Origin: Candidatus Uhrbacteria bacterium
Lineage (GTDB): Bacteria > Patescibacteriota > Patescibacteriia > 2-12-FULL-60-25
Direction: 5' to 3'
Assembly: GCA_030649995.1 (NCBI GenBank)
Contig: JAUSEV010000011.1
Span: 1-51,520 of the forward strand
Length of the DNA: 51,520 nucleotides
In this document: in pieces, positions 15,054 through 22,945 of the stretch
Position numbering within the stretch: the first letter of the stretch is position 1
How the letters are laid out: each line of letters opens with the position of its first letter
Program-made: the position numbers and the translations under genes
Notes under the pieces: generated by a model
Told to the model about the DNA's origin: nothing
Seen by the model: the letters and a program-made list of their open reading frames with translations, nothing else
The model's database searches: none

Positions 15054-15875
15054 TCACTCCGTGCGGATTCGCTCCGGCGGACCGAGAAGCGTGCGCAGAA
15101 GCCAGCTACCGAGGCGTAGGAGAAAGGTCATGCGCTCCGGGGTACCGTTGTCAATCATCACGCGGAGACCGTTGTCAAACATCACGGCCTGCCCCTTTTG
15201 GACGAGCTCCGGAATGAGGTGCCGTTCCGCCGACATCTCTGGGCCGATAACCGTTTCGCAAATGAGCCCTGACCTGTTCCATGGATGGTATTGGAGATAA
15301 CGTGTGTCATACAGGATGGCGCCGGTCGAGCTGAACGCCTCGTACACCGTCCCAGCCGGGACCAAGGTTCCCAACTCACTAGCCGCTTCCCCGGTGCGCA
15401 AGATCGCGTTCGTGCGACGATCGACATGGAATGCACCGACGTTCTGGACACCGATGCCGGATGCCGACGTCAGCGCGATCGTACACTCCTTGCGATGCTG
15501 TTGGTGCCGATGGAACATCCGTTCCAAGTCTAGATCAAGCACCGTATCGCCATTCACCACGAGCGTCTGCGGTGTTGCAACCCACAAACCCTGAACGGTG
15601 CGCAGAAGATCGCCGCCAGTTCCGTGAGCACTTGCCTCATTCCATACGACCACACGCGGAGTGAGGGAGCGGAAGTGCTCGACGATGTCCAACCTGCCGA
15701 CGGTTGCGATGACCACGGTCCGGACCAACGAATGCCGAAGGTAGTGATGCACCTGATAGTCGAGAAGCGGATGGTTCCCGATCTCAACCATCACCTTGTC
15801 TCGATGACGATTGCCTTCAAGACGCGTAGCCTTTCCTCCCGCCATGATAACAACCGTAATCAGACGAGTGTTCAT
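15054..15875 (-). CDS. Sugar-phosphate nucleotidyltransferase
   Basis: The product transfers a nucleotide to a sugar phosphate to make an activated sugar for surface glycans. The signature is TVVIMAGGKATRLEG near the N-terminus (one variation: GGKATRL where GGxGTRL is usual), then NGDTVLDLDL, the metal-binding Asp segment, and a C-terminal half with VMIDNGTPERM. I chose ATG 15875 over GTG 15884 because AGGTGAG lies five bases upstream. At 273 residues it is a typical monofunctional size. The gene has its own promoter (15913) and terminator (15002). Sugar specificity cannot be read from the sequence. Confidence 0.85.
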   Translation of the reverse strand: MNTRLITVVIMAGGKATRLEGNRHRDKVMVEIGNHPLLDYQVHHYLRHSLVRTVVIATVGRLDIVEHFRSLTPRVVVWNEASAHGTGGDLLRTVQGLWVATPQTLVVNGDTVLDLDLERMFHRHQQHRKECTIALTSASGIGVQNVGAFHVDRRTNAILRTGEAASELGTLVPAGTVYEAFSSTGAILYDTRYLQYHPWNRSGLICETVIGPEMSAERHLIPELVQKGQAVMFDNGLRVMIDNGTPERMTFLLRLGSWLLRTLLGPPERIRTE

Positions 15876-15912
15876 GGGGCTCACCTAAAATCCTTTCTTT
15901 GATTGTGATCCC

Positions 15913-15941
15913 TTTCTAACAAAAATTGATGTTTGTGTCAA
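15913..15941 (-). promoter_or_regulatory. Promoter of the nucleotidyltransferase gene
   Basis: Minus strand TTGACA (15941-15936), 17-base spacer, TAGAAA (15918-15913). Confidence 0.5.
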
Positions 15942-15973
15942 GCTCAATCCTTCTATCATTCAATATGGTTCTC

Positions 15974-16585
15974 TCAACGCTCATCTTGGATCACACGAGC
16001 ATCTACCAGCGCCTGATAATGATCGGGGCGATGGCGCTCGAGATAGGTAATCACCTTTCCACCCACGTACTTGACTTCGAGACCGTGCGCGCGAGCAAAT
16101 GTTTTTATGCGCTCGGATGCCTCTTTCATGTCTGCGGCGTGAGCGACCATGAGCTCAATCTCGCATGTGTCATACAGGAAAGACGTGTCAGCGTAGGTCA
16201 CGCGATCAATCACGATGGTGAACTCCTGCTTGCGATACGTTTTTCGAATCGTGGTGCAGGTACAAAAAGGTTGGAAGCCGTGCGCATGCAACACGTCGAT
16301 CATCGTGCCATGTGATTCAAACTTCAAAATCTGACGAACATCGCTTTCATTTTCCAATTCTTCGTATTGATCAACGGTGCGATCCACGTCATATGCGATC
16401 GGTGGACGCTTGAGTTCAAATTTTCCATCCCGCGAGCGCAGCCAGATGTCCTTTGTCGTCAAACGAAAATCCAGTGTATCCCAATACACATCTGTCATTA
16501 CTTTTTCGTTGATAAACGAAGCACCCTCAAGCAACCGCGCCTGCTCTGCCGCCGTGAGAGTCAATGATTGCTCAACTTCAAACAT
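15974..16585 (-). CDS. CYTH-domain protein (triphosphatase-like)
   Basis: CYTH proteins form a beta tunnel that binds triphosphorylated compounds; members include thiamine triphosphatase and class IV adenylate cyclase. The 203-residue protein begins MFEVEQSLTL, has the charged tunnel segments LRSRDGKFELKRP, TIRKTYRKQEFTIVIDRV and CEIELMV, and ends with KVITYLERHRP. The N-terminal ExExK signature reads EVEQS, so the usual lysine is replaced by serine; other acidic and basic tunnel residues look present. Activity is therefore uncertain. No operon partner. Confidence 0.82.
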   Translation of the reverse strand: MFEVEQSLTLTAAEQARLLEGASFINEKVMTDVYWDTLDFRLTTKDIWLRSRDGKFELKRPPIAYDVDRTVDQYEELENESDVRQILKFESHGTMIDVLHAHGFQPFCTCTTIRKTYRKQEFTIVIDRVTYADTSFLYDTCEIELMVAHAADMKEASERIKTFARAHGLEVKYVGGKVITYLERHRPDHYQALVDARVIQDER

Positions 16586-16643
16586 ATGAGAAAAATCATA
16601 TCCTAAAAATCACTCAAAATCAAACCTTCAAATACTTCTGATT

Positions 16644-16666
16644 CCTCCTCTTACCATAAGAGGAGG
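16644..16666. repeat. Hairpin CCTCCTCTTA/TAAGAGGAGG
   Basis: Ten-base perfect stem with a three-base loop, followed by the complementary pieces CTTCGACC and GAAGGTGAGG. A sister hairpin, CTCCCTCTTA/TAAGAGGGAG, is at 16756-16778. Both lie in the 268-base gap between the divergent CYTH and zinc-ribbon genes. Confidence 0.6.
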
Positions 16667-16755
16667 CTTCGACCTGAGCTCAGCCGAAGGTGAGGAGGAG
16701 TTAAAAGATAAAAGGGTTATGAGGGTAACCCTGATTAAATTTTAACTCCCTCCAA

Positions 16756-16778
16756 CTCCCTCTTACGCTAAGAGGGAG
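16756..16778. repeat. Hairpin CTCCCTCTTA/TAAGAGGGAG
   Basis: Ten-base perfect stem, loop CGC. It resembles the hairpin at 16644 with one changed base pair, so it is probably the same repeat family. It lies just upstream of the -35 box of the first zinc-ribbon gene. Confidence 0.6.
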
Positions 16779-16794
16779 GGTCAGATGCAAAACA

Positions 16795-16823
16795 TTGACT
16801 AACGCAGTCAATGCCTTTAAGGT
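16795..16823 (+). promoter_or_regulatory. Promoter of zinc-ribbon paralogue 1
   Basis: TTGACT (16795-16800), 17-base spacer, TAAGGT (16818-16823). The paralogue's promoter at 17338 has the same arrangement. Confidence 0.45.
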
Positions 16824-16853
16824 AAAATCACACATCCTAAAAAGGAGTTCGGC

Positions 16854-17279
16854 ATGAAAACGATCCCTGCCTTGCGACCGATCACCCCGGCGGTGGCGGA
16901 AGAGGTTCGGCGATTGATTGCCGTAAAAATACGAGCGCCACAAGACTGGGATGCGCTGATAATCTACGAATCCATAGGCATGGTGTTCGCGCTCACGGCT
17001 GATGGAATTCTGCTGGAATCCATGGAGGACTCACCGTCGGCTGAAGTGCCTATGGAGGCTGTTGACCCACGCTTGCGCATCGGAGCGATGATCGTGGGTG
17101 TTCGTCGCTTCCCCTTCCTTCGTGCCATGCTCCCCGAACGCCAGGCCGGAACCAAAGACTGCGCCGAATGCCACGGAACGGGGGATCTGAACACAGAGCA
17201 ACTCTCCGGTATCTTGTGCATCACCTGCGGAGGGCTTGGGTGGCATCTCGAAGATGAATCACCTCATGACGCACCTTAA
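16854..17279 (+). CDS. Tandem paralogue 1 with DnaJ-like zinc ribbon
   Basis: Unrecognised 141-residue protein. The N-terminus MKTIPALRPITPAVAEEV and onward to residue 23 is identical to paralogue 2, down to the nucleotide. The middle is an acidic alpha/beta segment (VFALTADGILLESMED) and the C-terminus holds CAECHGTGD and CITCGGLGW, two CxxCxGxG motifs like the DnaJ zinc centre. AAGGAG before the ATG is a clear ribosome site. The gene has its own promoter and terminator. A cytoplasmic zinc protein with a protein-binding role is a guess; the function is unknown. Confidence 0.72.
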   Translation: MKTIPALRPITPAVAEEVRRLIAVKIRAPQDWDALIIYESIGMVFALTADGILLESMEDSPSAEVPMEAVDPRLRIGAMIVGVRRFPFLRAMLPERQAGTKDCAECHGTGDLNTEQLSGILCITCGGLGWHLEDESPHDAP

Positions 17280-17290
17280 CTCGACCCACG

Positions 17291-17319
17291 ATCACGAGCT
17301 CGCTCTCGTGATTTTTTTA
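17291..17319 (+). terminator. Terminator of paralogue 1
   Basis: ATCACGAG (17291-17298) pairs with CTCGTGAT (17305-17312), then seven T. It is identical in sequence to the terminator of paralogue 2. Confidence 0.88.
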
Positions 17320-17337
17320 TGGCAACAATCCCTTCGG

Positions 17338-17367
17338 TTGACACAATTCGTTCCCTGTCTTTAAGAT
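17338..17367 (+). promoter_or_regulatory. Promoter of zinc-ribbon paralogue 2
   Basis: TTGACA (17338-17343), 18-base spacer, TAAGAT (17362-17367). It sits just after the first paralogue's terminator, so the two genes are separate units. Confidence 0.6.
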
Positions 17368-17397
17368 GTAACAACACATCCTAAAAAGGAGTTCGGC

Positions 17398-17805
17398 ATG
17401 AAAACGATCCCTGCCTTGCGACCGATCACCCCGGCGGTGGCGGAAGAGGTTCGGCGATTGATTGCCGAGCAAACGCACGTGCCAGCAGCATGGGACGCGC
17501 TGCAGATCTGGGGCACCATAGGCCGAACGGTTGTACTCAAGACGAACGGAACTCTGATGATCTCCACCGAAGGTGTATCGGAAGAAGACGAAACACCTGT
17601 GGAGCTGACGGATCCCGGCCTTCAACTTGAAGCGATGGTCGTCGGTTCAAGGAGGTGGCCTTTGCTCAAAGACATGCTTCCAGAACGCCCGGCTGACGCC
17701 GCCGCCTGCACGTCTTGCCGGAGCACGGGAGACATGTGGCCCGAGTCTGAACACCTAGTCCTCTGCATCACCTGCAATGGACTCGGGTGGTATCTCGACG
17801 AATGA
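17398..17805 (+). CDS. Tandem paralogue 2 with DnaJ-like zinc ribbon
   Basis: A 135-residue sister of the gene at 16854. The leader and first 23 codons (17375-17467) match paralogue 1 exactly over 93 bases; after that the middle diverges strongly, and the zinc ribbon (CTSCRSTGD, CITCNGLGW) is conserved in pattern. The downstream untranslated region and terminator are again nearly identical. In this copy the reading frame ends earlier at a TGA, so a stretch that is coding in copy 1 is untranslated here. Conserved ends with a variable core suggest gene conversion or selection on the ends. Function unknown. Confidence 0.72.
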   Translation: MKTIPALRPITPAVAEEVRRLIAEQTHVPAAWDALQIWGTIGRTVVLKTNGTLMISTEGVSEEDETPVELTDPGLQLEAMVVGSRRWPLLKDMLPERPADAAACTSCRSTGDMWPESEHLVLCITCNGLGWYLDE

Positions 17806-17838
17806 GCCGCGTGATGACGCACCTTAACTCGACCTACG

Positions 17839-17866
17839 ATCACGAGCTCGCTCTCGTGATTTTTTT
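17839..17866 (+). terminator. Terminator of paralogue 2
   Basis: ATCACGAG/CTCGTGAT stem with loop CTCGCT followed by a T-run, the same as at 17291. Confidence 0.88.
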
Positions 17867-17886
17867 ATGGCAACAATCATTCAATC

Positions 17887-17915
17887 TCGACAGATCATCA
17901 TTTCTCCGCTACGAT
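17887..17915 (+). promoter_or_regulatory. Possible promoter of tRNA-Ser(TGA)
   Basis: TCGACA (17887-17892), 17-base spacer, TACGAT (17910-17915). A second -10-like TACAAT lies at 17928-17933. Confidence 0.4.
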
Positions 17916-17953
17916 TTGCTCCGTCAGTACAATGTCACGGTTCTATCCTGGGC

Positions 17954-18043
17954 GGAGAGGTGGCTGAGTGGTCTAAAGCAACGGACTTGAAATCCGTCGT
18001 ACGGGAAACCGTACCGTGAGTTCGAATCTCACCCTCTCCGCCA
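17954..18043 (+). tRNA. tRNA-Ser (anticodon TGA)
   Basis: Acceptor GGAGAGG/CCTCTCC, anticodon stem ACGGA/TCCGT with loop CTTGAAA (anticodon TGA), long variable arm GTACGGGAAACCGTAC, T arm GTGAG/CTCAC, discriminator G, encoded CCA. Confidence 0.95.
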
Positions 18044-18078
18044 AGGATGGAAATCGATGAATATGCCGATCAAAAATT

Positions 18079-18636
18079 TTACGGCAAGCGCGAAGAAATG
18101 GTTTGTCCTATTTTTTGGTACTCTTCATCCGAACAACTGTTTTTTCCATCACCGCACACCACGTCCAAATAGAGGTTGCCTTTTTGAATGACAAGATGAC
18201 GATACGGCGTCCCCGGTGTAGAATCCGTGGATGCTTCCATCGCCGCACGATCGCCGATGCCGGAAAACGTCTTGCCTAACTTGTCGCCGGACGGAAACTC
18301 TCCGGGCGGACCCGTTTGAACAATGATCTGCTTGCGTGACCCCGCCTCCTGCATATAATAAGCGCAGTGCAACCACTTAATGCTCGGTTCAGGATCAATA
18401 AACAGCTCATCCAATTTCCACGTTCCACCAAACAAAGCTTCCGCATCCTTAAGCGTATAAAGATACTCCCCATTTTTGAGCTTGAGCGGAAAACACTTTT
18501 CCTCAACTTGCGCCTGACTTAGCTGATCCACGGCATCGTTCGTGATCGGACCTTGAGCTGGCTTAGATGATTGACTCCTAGCACACCCGGCTCCCAACAC
18601 CATCAACATGGCCGCAACAAAAATAAGTTTTTTCAT
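18079..18636 (-). CDS. Lipoprotein, unknown function
   Basis: The 185-residue precursor begins with a lipoprotein signal (lipobox LGAGC, Cys18). The mature part has four further cysteines (positions within EEKCFPL, LHCAYY, VVCGDGKNSC) that could form two disulfides, and a pattern of short beta segments. I recognise no family. It is the distal member of the minus-strand run that starts with the T4SS genes, 50 bases after comFC, so it may be an accessory surface component, but it could equally be an unrelated neighbour. Confidence 0.7.
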   Translation of the reverse strand: MKKLIFVAAMLMVLGAGCARSQSSKPAQGPITNDAVDQLSQAQVEEKCFPLKLKNGEYLYTLKDAEALFGGTWKLDELFIDPEPSIKWLHCAYYMQEAGSRKQIIVQTGPPGEFPSGDKLGKTFSGIGDRAAMEASTDSTPGTPYRHLVIQKGNLYLDVVCGDGKNSCSDEEYQKIGQTISSRLP

Positions 18637-18686
18637 AGTTCGACAAGCTCACTATACCTCTCATGAGAGGTATTGGCAACAAGTTC

Positions 18687-19391
18687 CTATTTTCCCGCCG
18701 CAATGGTGAACAGATACACTGCTGGAGCTCCTGCGGCGAGCAATGTTTTCGCGGCTTCGACGGCTGTGGCACCGGTTGTTAGCACATCATCTACTAACAG
18801 CACGGGAGCGTTGATCTGTTTTTTGACGGCAAAGGCGCCACGGACATTGGCTTTTCTACGTATATCCGCCGGAAGCATTGCGTTTGGAGCGACTTTTTTT
18901 ATGCGGATAAAAAGATCCTCGCGACTCGCCCAAGGCACCAGAACGTTTTGAACGACATCCGCCAGTTTGGCGGCGTGATCCATCCCTCGCTCGCGCATGC
19001 GTCGAGCGTCTCCCGGTATCGAGGTAACAATCAGCTCTGACAGATTTGCCCACGGCCACGGTTCTAACCGTTCCTGTCTCAAACGTTTGAGATACGCGAT
19101 CCATCCATCCTCCAGACAACGTGCCGAACGATATTTGAATGTGGTGATGAGCTGACGCAAAATAGGTTCGGCGTAAGCTCCCCCGATGGTGATGGATTGA
19201 AAAGGCCATGACCCGTCACAACGATGATCTTTTTTCTTTTTCTCTCCGCACCGCGCGCAATGATCGTGACGAAAAAGAAAAGTTTTTTGCAAGCAACTGT
19301 CACACACCCATGCCCCGTCATGCCCGCAACTCACACACGTCGGCGGATAAAAAATATCTAACACGATTTTTCCAATCTTGTTTATCAACAT
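18687..19391 (-). CDS. comFC: ComFC-like amidophosphoribosyltransferase
   Basis: ComFC proteins are needed for natural transformation in several bacteria and have a phosphoribosyltransferase fold. The 234-residue protein has the N-terminal zinc ribbon (CVSCGHDGAWVCDSC, CARCGEKK), the conserved FKYRSAR segment, and the PRPP-binding loop VLLVDDVLTTGATAVEA near the C-terminus. It lies nine bases downstream of the membrane-protein gene at 19401, so it is probably in the T4SS operon. With dprA and radA in the window, this supports DNA uptake as one role of the apparatus. Confidence 0.9.
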   Translation of the reverse strand: MLINKIGKIVLDIFYPPTCVSCGHDGAWVCDSCLQKTFLFRHDHCARCGEKKKKDHRCDGSWPFQSITIGGAYAEPILRQLITTFKYRSARCLEDGWIAYLKRLRQERLEPWPWANLSELIVTSIPGDARRMRERGMDHAAKLADVVQNVLVPWASREDLFIRIKKVAPNAMLPADIRRKANVRGAFAVKKQINAPVLLVDDVLTTGATAVEAAKTLLAAGAPAVYLFTIAAGK

Positions 19392-19400
19392 GAAATTCCT

Positions 19401-20030
19401 TTACAAAGCCAGCGGACGCGAGGTCATTCGCGACACCAACCAACGATCACCCACTTTTTGAAAACTCAAAATGATTTCTTGATACGTGACGCTCGACGGC
19501 GCGTCACCCGCCGTGACCGTCACCTGCGCTTGTACCGTCACCTCCGCGCTTGTTTGATCGAGCACGGATAACGAAGAACTCACGCGCGCCGACAAGGATC
19601 GACTGGTTTGACCCCATGCCGCTCCGCGCGCCGGATGAGCCGCCACTAATTTTTGGCGCTCTAATTCTAAAACCGTTTGCATACCGGCCGTTACATCCAC
19701 ATACACGCCGCGGATGGAAATAAACTCATCGGCATTGGAATAACTTCCTTCTCGAGCGACAAAAACCATAGCCTGTTGTTTTAACGCGTCTTGCGCTTGC
19801 CGCTCTCGTTCCGCCGGAGTGATGATGGTCGTGGCGGGTGCGGTTGATTGAGGTGATGGCGAACCGTTTGGTGACGTCTTCCCCTTTAAAATTCCTGATG
19901 GCACAGTCCCTGATGGCACAAGCGGGCTCCCTGGAATCCGCTTGGCGGAATAAAACAACCACAACAAAACCGCGAGAATCGCCACGATTCCGCCGATGAT
20001 CAAAAGAAGAGCAAGGGTGCGTTTGGACAT
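19401..20030 (-). CDS. Single-pass membrane protein in the T4SS cluster
   Basis: A 209-residue protein with a membrane helix (about 6-27), a Pro/Ser/Gly/Thr-rich linker (33-65), and a soluble C-terminal domain with an alpha/beta pattern: a helical stretch RERQAQDALKQQAMVFV, then strands EVTVQAQVTV, SVTYQEIILSFQKVGDRWLVSRM. That final strand pattern and topology resemble NTF2-like domains such as VirB8/TrbF, so a periplasm-facing structural part of the T4SS is plausible. It sits between virB4 and comFC. No firm family. Confidence 0.65.
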   Translation of the reverse strand: MSKRTLALLLIIGGIVAILAVLLWLFYSAKRIPGSPLVPSGTVPSGILKGKTSPNGSPSPQSTAPATTIITPAERERQAQDALKQQAMVFVAREGSYSNADEFISIRGVYVDVTAGMQTVLELERQKLVAAHPARGAAWGQTSRSLSARVSSSLSVLDQTSAEVTVQAQVTVTAGDAPSSVTYQEIILSFQKVGDRWLVSRMTSRPLAL

Positions 20031-20052
20031 AAGTGATGAGAAGCTCTAGAGA

Positions 20053-20127
20053 TTAGACATTAGTCATTAGACATTAGTAATTAGTCGGCCGAATGTCTAA
20101 TGACTAATGTCTAATTACTGATTACTC
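20053..20127. repeat. Inverted 7-bp-period array between virB4 and the next gene
   Basis: Left arm words ATTAGAC, ATTAGTC, ATTAGAC, ATTAGTA, ATTAGTC; centre CGGCCG; right arm ATGTCTA, ATGACTA, ATGTCTA, ATTACTG. Bases 20053-20076 and 20093-20116 are exact complements (24 bp). The right arm reaches into the virB4 stop codon. Confidence 0.9.
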
Positions 20128-22019
20128 CCCACCGACTGACTTTCCTCAAATTCTTTCTTTGCCGCTTCGATTTTTAGGAGCTGTTCCGGATTGGTCGTGA
20201 CGATTTGATCCTCGGTCATCGAGGCTACCACTTGAATGGCCGCGTGTTTGGAACCGGCAAAGAAAATTCCCTCTCCGATTCCCGATTCGAGCAAGAGGTA
20301 TTTTTCGTATTGCGTCAAAAGAAACGTTCTGGCAACAAGATCAATCGAGGCCGGCGATTGTTTGAGCAAGAGTTGAAGCGCGCTGTTCGTGACAATCGCT
20401 TGCCCATAAGGTGACGTTAAAAAGTCGTTCACATCTTGCGTAATCGTCGTAATCCCAAGATAGTATTTTCGGCAGCGCTTGACCAGAGCAAAAATAAATT
20501 TGGCCGAATCCTCCGATTGCATGAGCCACCAAGCCTCGTCGATAACGAGGATACGCTTTTTTCGTTCCGAACGCACCACATTCCAAATATAATTGATGAT
20601 GCTGTAAATGGCGATGGGGCGCAGCTCGTCTTCCAGATCACGCACGGAAAACACCACGAGTTGATTTTTTACCTGCACGGTTGTCGGAGAATTTAAGAGG
20701 CCGGAAAACGTTCCTTCGGTAAATTTTTTCAGTTTGACGACCAGTTCCGCCGTTCCCTCCATGCCTTCCAAAATATCTTGAAAATCCTTCATGGTCGGCG
20801 GTTCGACCGCGGCCAAATCCACCCCGGGAACAATGTCTTTTTTCGCGTATGTTTCGAGAAGTGCTCGATCAAGCAGAGAATCTTCCGCCGTCGTGACTTT
20901 GCCCAACATGAGTCGCAACATGCCTTTGACGGTGATCACGGCGCTGCGAATGATGTCTTCCACGGCAAACGCCTCTCCGGTCGGCCGCGGCAAATCAAAC
21001 GGATTGATTTTTGCGTGTGAAGCCAACGAAATGCTGATGTAGGTTCCGCCCACGGCATCGGAAAGATGCTTATATTCCATTTCGGGATCAATCACCATCA
21101 CATCCACCCCTAACATCATGGAACGTAAAATTTCCAATTTGACCGTATAGCTCTTGCCGGCGCCGGAGGTCGCAAAAATAACCGCGTTGGCGTTTTGCAA
21201 GGAAAAACGGTCGAACAAAATCAGGGAATTGTTGTGCTTGTTGACCCCGTACAAAATCCCGTTGTCGCTCGTGAGTTCGGCGGAGGTAAAAGGAAACGAC
21301 GACGCGATGGGAGAGGTGCTCATGTTAAAAGTGATCTGTAACTCATCATTTCCAACGGGCAACGTGGAGTTAAATCCTTGCTCGGCTTGAAAGTACGCCC
21401 GACGCGTATAAATCAACATCGAAGCGAATGTTCCCTCGACCGTTGACGTCACCCGTTCCAAATCTTCTTTGTTCGTGGAATAAAATGTGCAATAAAAAGC
21501 GAACTGGAAAAAATGTTCAATGCCTTGAGTCAAATCATCGCGCAATTGTTCGATGTCGCGCAACGCCGTTTCGGAAATGGGATCTCGCGGTTTGCCGCCC
21601 TCGGAATCGGAAGAAATTTGCGCCTGCAAAATACCGACTTTTTTCTTGAGTTGCTTTAAAATAATTTCCGCCTTGATCGGATAAAAAAACATCGCCATAT
21701 CAAGCTCGGCGCTCAAATTGATAATGGGGGAAGCCCAACCCACCGTCACATAGCGTGGATAGGTGACGACGAATAAGGTGCGACAATAGGTGTCTCCCAA
21801 ACGCACGAACGAAGGTTCAACCTTCATGGCGGCCGGAGCGATCAGATCCTTAATAGTCGCGACCCCTTTGCGATAGACACGCTCTTCTTCCAGAGCGATT
21901 TTTTGCTCCTCTTGTTCCTGCTTGATCTGTACGCGAGACGGCCCACGCTCCAAAGACACCCCGCCAGCGGTGATCATGGAAGCATCAAATTCTTTATGTG
22001 AGTCTTGTTCAAAAGCCAT
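20115..22019 (-). CDS. VirB4-like T4SS ATPase
   Basis: VirB4 ATPases energise type IV secretion and pilus assembly at the inner membrane. The 634-residue protein has an N-terminal interaction region (to about 250), Walker A ATSGAGKSYTVK, a VIDPEMEYKHL segment, Walker B RILVIDEAWWLM and the downstream TITQDVNDFL motif. Compared with classical VirB4 (about 800 residues) the N-terminus is short, and a separate upstream gene (22103) resembles that missing domain. The stop codon lies inside the adjacent repeat. Identification as a VirB4/TraC-type ATPase is secure; direction of transport is not. Confidence 0.92.
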   Translation of the reverse strand: MAFEQDSHKEFDASMITAGGVSLERGPSRVQIKQEQEEQKIALEEERVYRKGVATIKDLIAPAAMKVEPSFVRLGDTYCRTLFVVTYPRYVTVGWASPIINLSAELDMAMFFYPIKAEIILKQLKKKVGILQAQISSDSEGGKPRDPISETALRDIEQLRDDLTQGIEHFFQFAFYCTFYSTNKEDLERVTSTVEGTFASMLIYTRRAYFQAEQGFNSTLPVGNDELQITFNMSTSPIASSFPFTSAELTSDNGILYGVNKHNNSLILFDRFSLQNANAVIFATSGAGKSYTVKLEILRSMMLGVDVMVIDPEMEYKHLSDAVGGTYISISLASHAKINPFDLPRPTGEAFAVEDIIRSAVITVKGMLRLMLGKVTTAEDSLLDRALLETYAKKDIVPGVDLAAVEPPTMKDFQDILEGMEGTAELVVKLKKFTEGTFSGLLNSPTTVQVKNQLVVFSVRDLEDELRPIAIYSIINYIWNVVRSERKKRILVIDEAWWLMQSEDSAKFIFALVKRCRKYYLGITTITQDVNDFLTSPYGQAIVTNSALQLLLKQSPASIDLVARTFLLTQYEKYLLLESGIGEGIFFAGSKHAAIQVVASMTEDQIVTTNPEQLLKIEAAKKEFEESQSVGSNQ

Positions 22020-22023
22020 ATAT

Positions 22024-22093
22024 TTTAGTCATTAGACATTGGTCATTAGACATTCGGCCGACTAATTACTAATAACTAATGTCTAATGACTGG
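22024..22093. repeat. Inverted 7-bp-period array upstream of virB4
   Basis: Same word family as at 20053 (ATTAGAC, ATTGGTC) with the CGGCCG centre and a right arm of ACTAATT, ACTAATA, ACTAATG. Bases 22027-22040 pair with 22078-22091. Confidence 0.88.
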
Positions 22094-22102
22094 TCCTATT
22101 TC

Positions 22103-22786
22103 TTAGGTGGGTTCTAATTGTATCTGCGCCATCTCCGCCAATTTTTGCGTTTGGAACATTTCCGGATTATAGACCGTGTAGAAAAGCTCGATCAGACTTT
22201 GCGTATCCAGTTGTACGGCATTCAACGACATGGAGGACAATCCGGAAACGATTTGATTGACACGGATACTCAAATCAAATTTTTGCTTTTGAAATCGTTC
22301 CTCTCCCAAATGGACGGTTAGTTTTGGCGACAGAACTTCCGCTAACCGTTGAAAAAAACCTTTTTGCTTGTCCGTGGCCGGATTCCATGGCACGACCACA
22401 AAAAAACGCTTCTGCATAATGTCTCCCAAATCAATCAATTGTTTGACGTAGTCGCGATAATTGCTGATTTGACGCTTCAGAAGCTCATTCGTGAGAGTCT
22501 TTTCATTTTCCTTGAGTTGATTGAGGTACCCGTCAATGTTCATCCGTCTGGATTGAATCACGATCTGGATCGGAAAATCCAAACTGTTTAAAAACTCCAT
22601 ATACGCTTGCACAATCGCGTTTTGTTCATCAACCGATTTCAAAGCAAAATTAATGCTGGAAACCAAAAGAACCGCGCGCAAAGTCCCGTCTTTCATGATA
22701 ACCGAATCTTCACGGATTTCCGCGATATCAAGAAATTTTTGGGATGGAACCCCAAGTTTTGATCCTGAAAGTTTTTTCGATTGCAT
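22103..22786 (-). CDS. TraC/VirB4 N-terminal-domain-like protein
   Basis: The 227-residue protein begins with LDIAEIREDSVIMKDGTLRAVLLVSSINF, a pattern seen at the start of TraC-type T4SS ATPases, and includes the QIVIQSRRMNIDGYL and KRFFVVVPW segments. It has no P-loop. It precedes virB4, so the two appear to be a split ATPase: this part would dock at the membrane complex and the next provide ATP hydrolysis. Two 7-bp arrays flank it. The family link is by pattern only. Confidence 0.75.
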   Translation of the reverse strand: MQSKKLSGSKLGVPSQKFLDIAEIREDSVIMKDGTLRAVLLVSSINFALKSVDEQNAIVQAYMEFLNSLDFPIQIVIQSRRMNIDGYLNQLKENEKTLTNELLKRQISNYRDYVKQLIDLGDIMQKRFFVVVPWNPATDKQKGFFQRLAEVLSPKLTVHLGEERFQKQKFDLSIRVNQIVSGLSSMSLNAVQLDTQSLIELFYTVYNPEMFQTQKLAEMAQIQLEPT

Positions 22787-22793
22787 AATGAAA

Positions 22794-22945
22794 GGCTCTA
22801 GGCGTTAGGCTTTAGGCTTTAGGCTTTAGGCGTTAGGCTTTAGGCGTTAGGCTTTAGCTAATGCCTAGTGCCTAGTGCCTAGCGCCTAGCGCCTAGTGCC
22901 TAACGCCTAGCGCCTAGTGCCTAACGCCTAGCGCCTAGTGCCTAA
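22794..22945. repeat. Long inverted array of 7-bp units
   Basis: Nine units of GGCNYTA on the left (GGCTCTA, GGCGTTA, GGCTTTA repeated; 22794-22856), a four-base loop, then twelve units of TARYGCC on the right (TAGTGCC, TAGCGCC, TAACGCC; 22866-22942). The period is exact throughout. The right arm ends in the stop codon of the PrgI gene. The two arms use different sets of variant bases, so they diverged or were built independently. Confidence 0.95.

Noticed and set aside
22794-22945. CRISPR array
   Set aside because: Units are 7 bp with no spacers and occur as inverted arms.
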